Part shown: positions 63,501-64,000 of the stretch, in pieces
Layout: each line of letters opens with the position of its first letter
Position numbering within the stretch: the first letter of the stretch is position 1
DNA from: Hippasteria phrygiana
Taxonomy: Eukaryota > Echinodermata > Asteroidea > Valvatida > Goniasteridae
DNA: 64,000 bases
NCBI GenBank assembly: GCA_037893225.1
Contig: JAZGUH010000155.1
Location: 1,240,001 to 1,304,000, forward strand
Direction: 5' to 3'
Made by a program: the position numbers and the translations under genes
Notes under the pieces: model-generated
Databases searched by the model: none
Seen by the model: only the letters and a program-made list of their open reading frames with translations
What the model was told of the DNA's origin: nothing

Positions 63501-64000
63501 AGACCATAATTTTTACTTTCGCTATTTATTGCTTCCCTTCCTTGGCTTTTACTTAAAGCTTAATAACCTCATTCAAGCTAGTCCTTTCCAAAATGACTTC
63601 ATAATTTAATTACATCCCGGGTAAAATATCCCCTGCCTCTGTGACCCGGAAACACATAGAACCAATAGCTTCGGCCCCTAAAGCGAGGTACCAGGCATTC
63701 AATAGTAATGTCGGAAACGCTGTGCCGGAGCGCTACCTAGCATGCGCCACATCAAAGAGAATCGGAACAACGAATATAAAGCTTATAGATACGGGTTACC
63801 AGACAAACCAAAACCAACTAGCTTTAATCAAAACATCCTGATTTGACTCAAATCAAATCTGGCACAAGTTTCGCTGGCTAAAGCGACACCGAGGGCCCGG
63901 AGCCCCGCCCTTTTACATGGGGCCGTGCAACAAAGTACTTTTCGAGGCTGAACGAACCTACATTGCCTCATGACACCATATTTTGGCATACAAAGTAGCC
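60577..64000. other. Unidentified region, minus-strand open stretches
   Basis: Slightly higher GC than the rest and free of the repeats seen elsewhere. Open frames on the minus strand at 62954-62703, 62460-61980 (one stop at about 62412) and 61732-60970 read like protein (ETPREKVQQQIRGPLDCFG; ACHAGAMHQRALLYRDVND; MGPAEAVERMANMIADRSYG) but I find no catalytic motif, splice pair or family. They may be remains of one element or gene. Nothing can be assigned to 62955-64000. Confidence 0.35.

Overview
This is a eukaryotic (animal) genomic window made almost entirely of transposable elements and tandem repeats. It holds no rRNA or tRNA gene, no CRISPR array and no operon. Spliced exon-like sequence, APE-type non-LTR retrotransposons (a CR1-like element whose ORF1 carries an SGNH domain, an L2-like element and a Tx1/L1-like element), a CsRn1-type Ty3/gypsy element, a BEL/Pao gag relic, hAT and Harbinger-like MITEs and a FAMeT-type exon together fit a marine invertebrate, probably a deuterostome (echinoderm, hemichordate or amphioxus). 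The species cannot be read from the sequence.

Layout. 1-9529: no gene; first copy of a dispersed element A (1548-3140) and of element B (5095-5952). 9530-13390: CR1-like LINE with an intact endonuclease-RT frame. 13837-17763: hAT MITE, a tRNA-like SINE, a broken BEL/Pao gag, a LINE scrap and a 542-bp TIR element. 18841-23030: diverged tandem array full of paired TGACGTCA sites. 25150-30955: tandem host repeat interrupted by a young 4.45-kb gypsy element (25954-30403). 31727-39246: minus-strand Tx1-like LINE with three-knuckle ORF1 and hairpin-rich leader, itself interrupted by a plus-strand L2 (33937-35692). 39247-40055: another TGACGTCA unit ending in a stem-loop array. 40965-41846: two exons that join in phase and begin a secreted or membrane protein, the best host-gene candidate. 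41897-47930: a dense MITE field, a hAT transposase relic, GGCCGA arrays and an inverted second copy of element A.

49080-55814 is a nearly perfect tandem duplication of a 3.3-kb block. Each copy holds a 12-bp minisatellite (22 and 31 units) whose unit contains GCGAAGC, a heptamer known to form an exceptionally stable DNA mini-hairpin. 57178-60481 holds a second element B copy, palindromic elements, a probable FAMeT-domain exon (59252-59466) and a MITE split by a SINE with a 13-bp target duplication. 60577-64000 has minus-strand open stretches that I could not identify.

The genes do not form a pathway. Their relationship is one of nested insertion: L2 in Tx1, gypsy in a tandem repeat, SINE in MITE, four MITEs distinguishing the two element A copies. 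Several insertions can be dated relative to one another because the empty site survives elsewhere in the window. Identities and counts were judged by eye.
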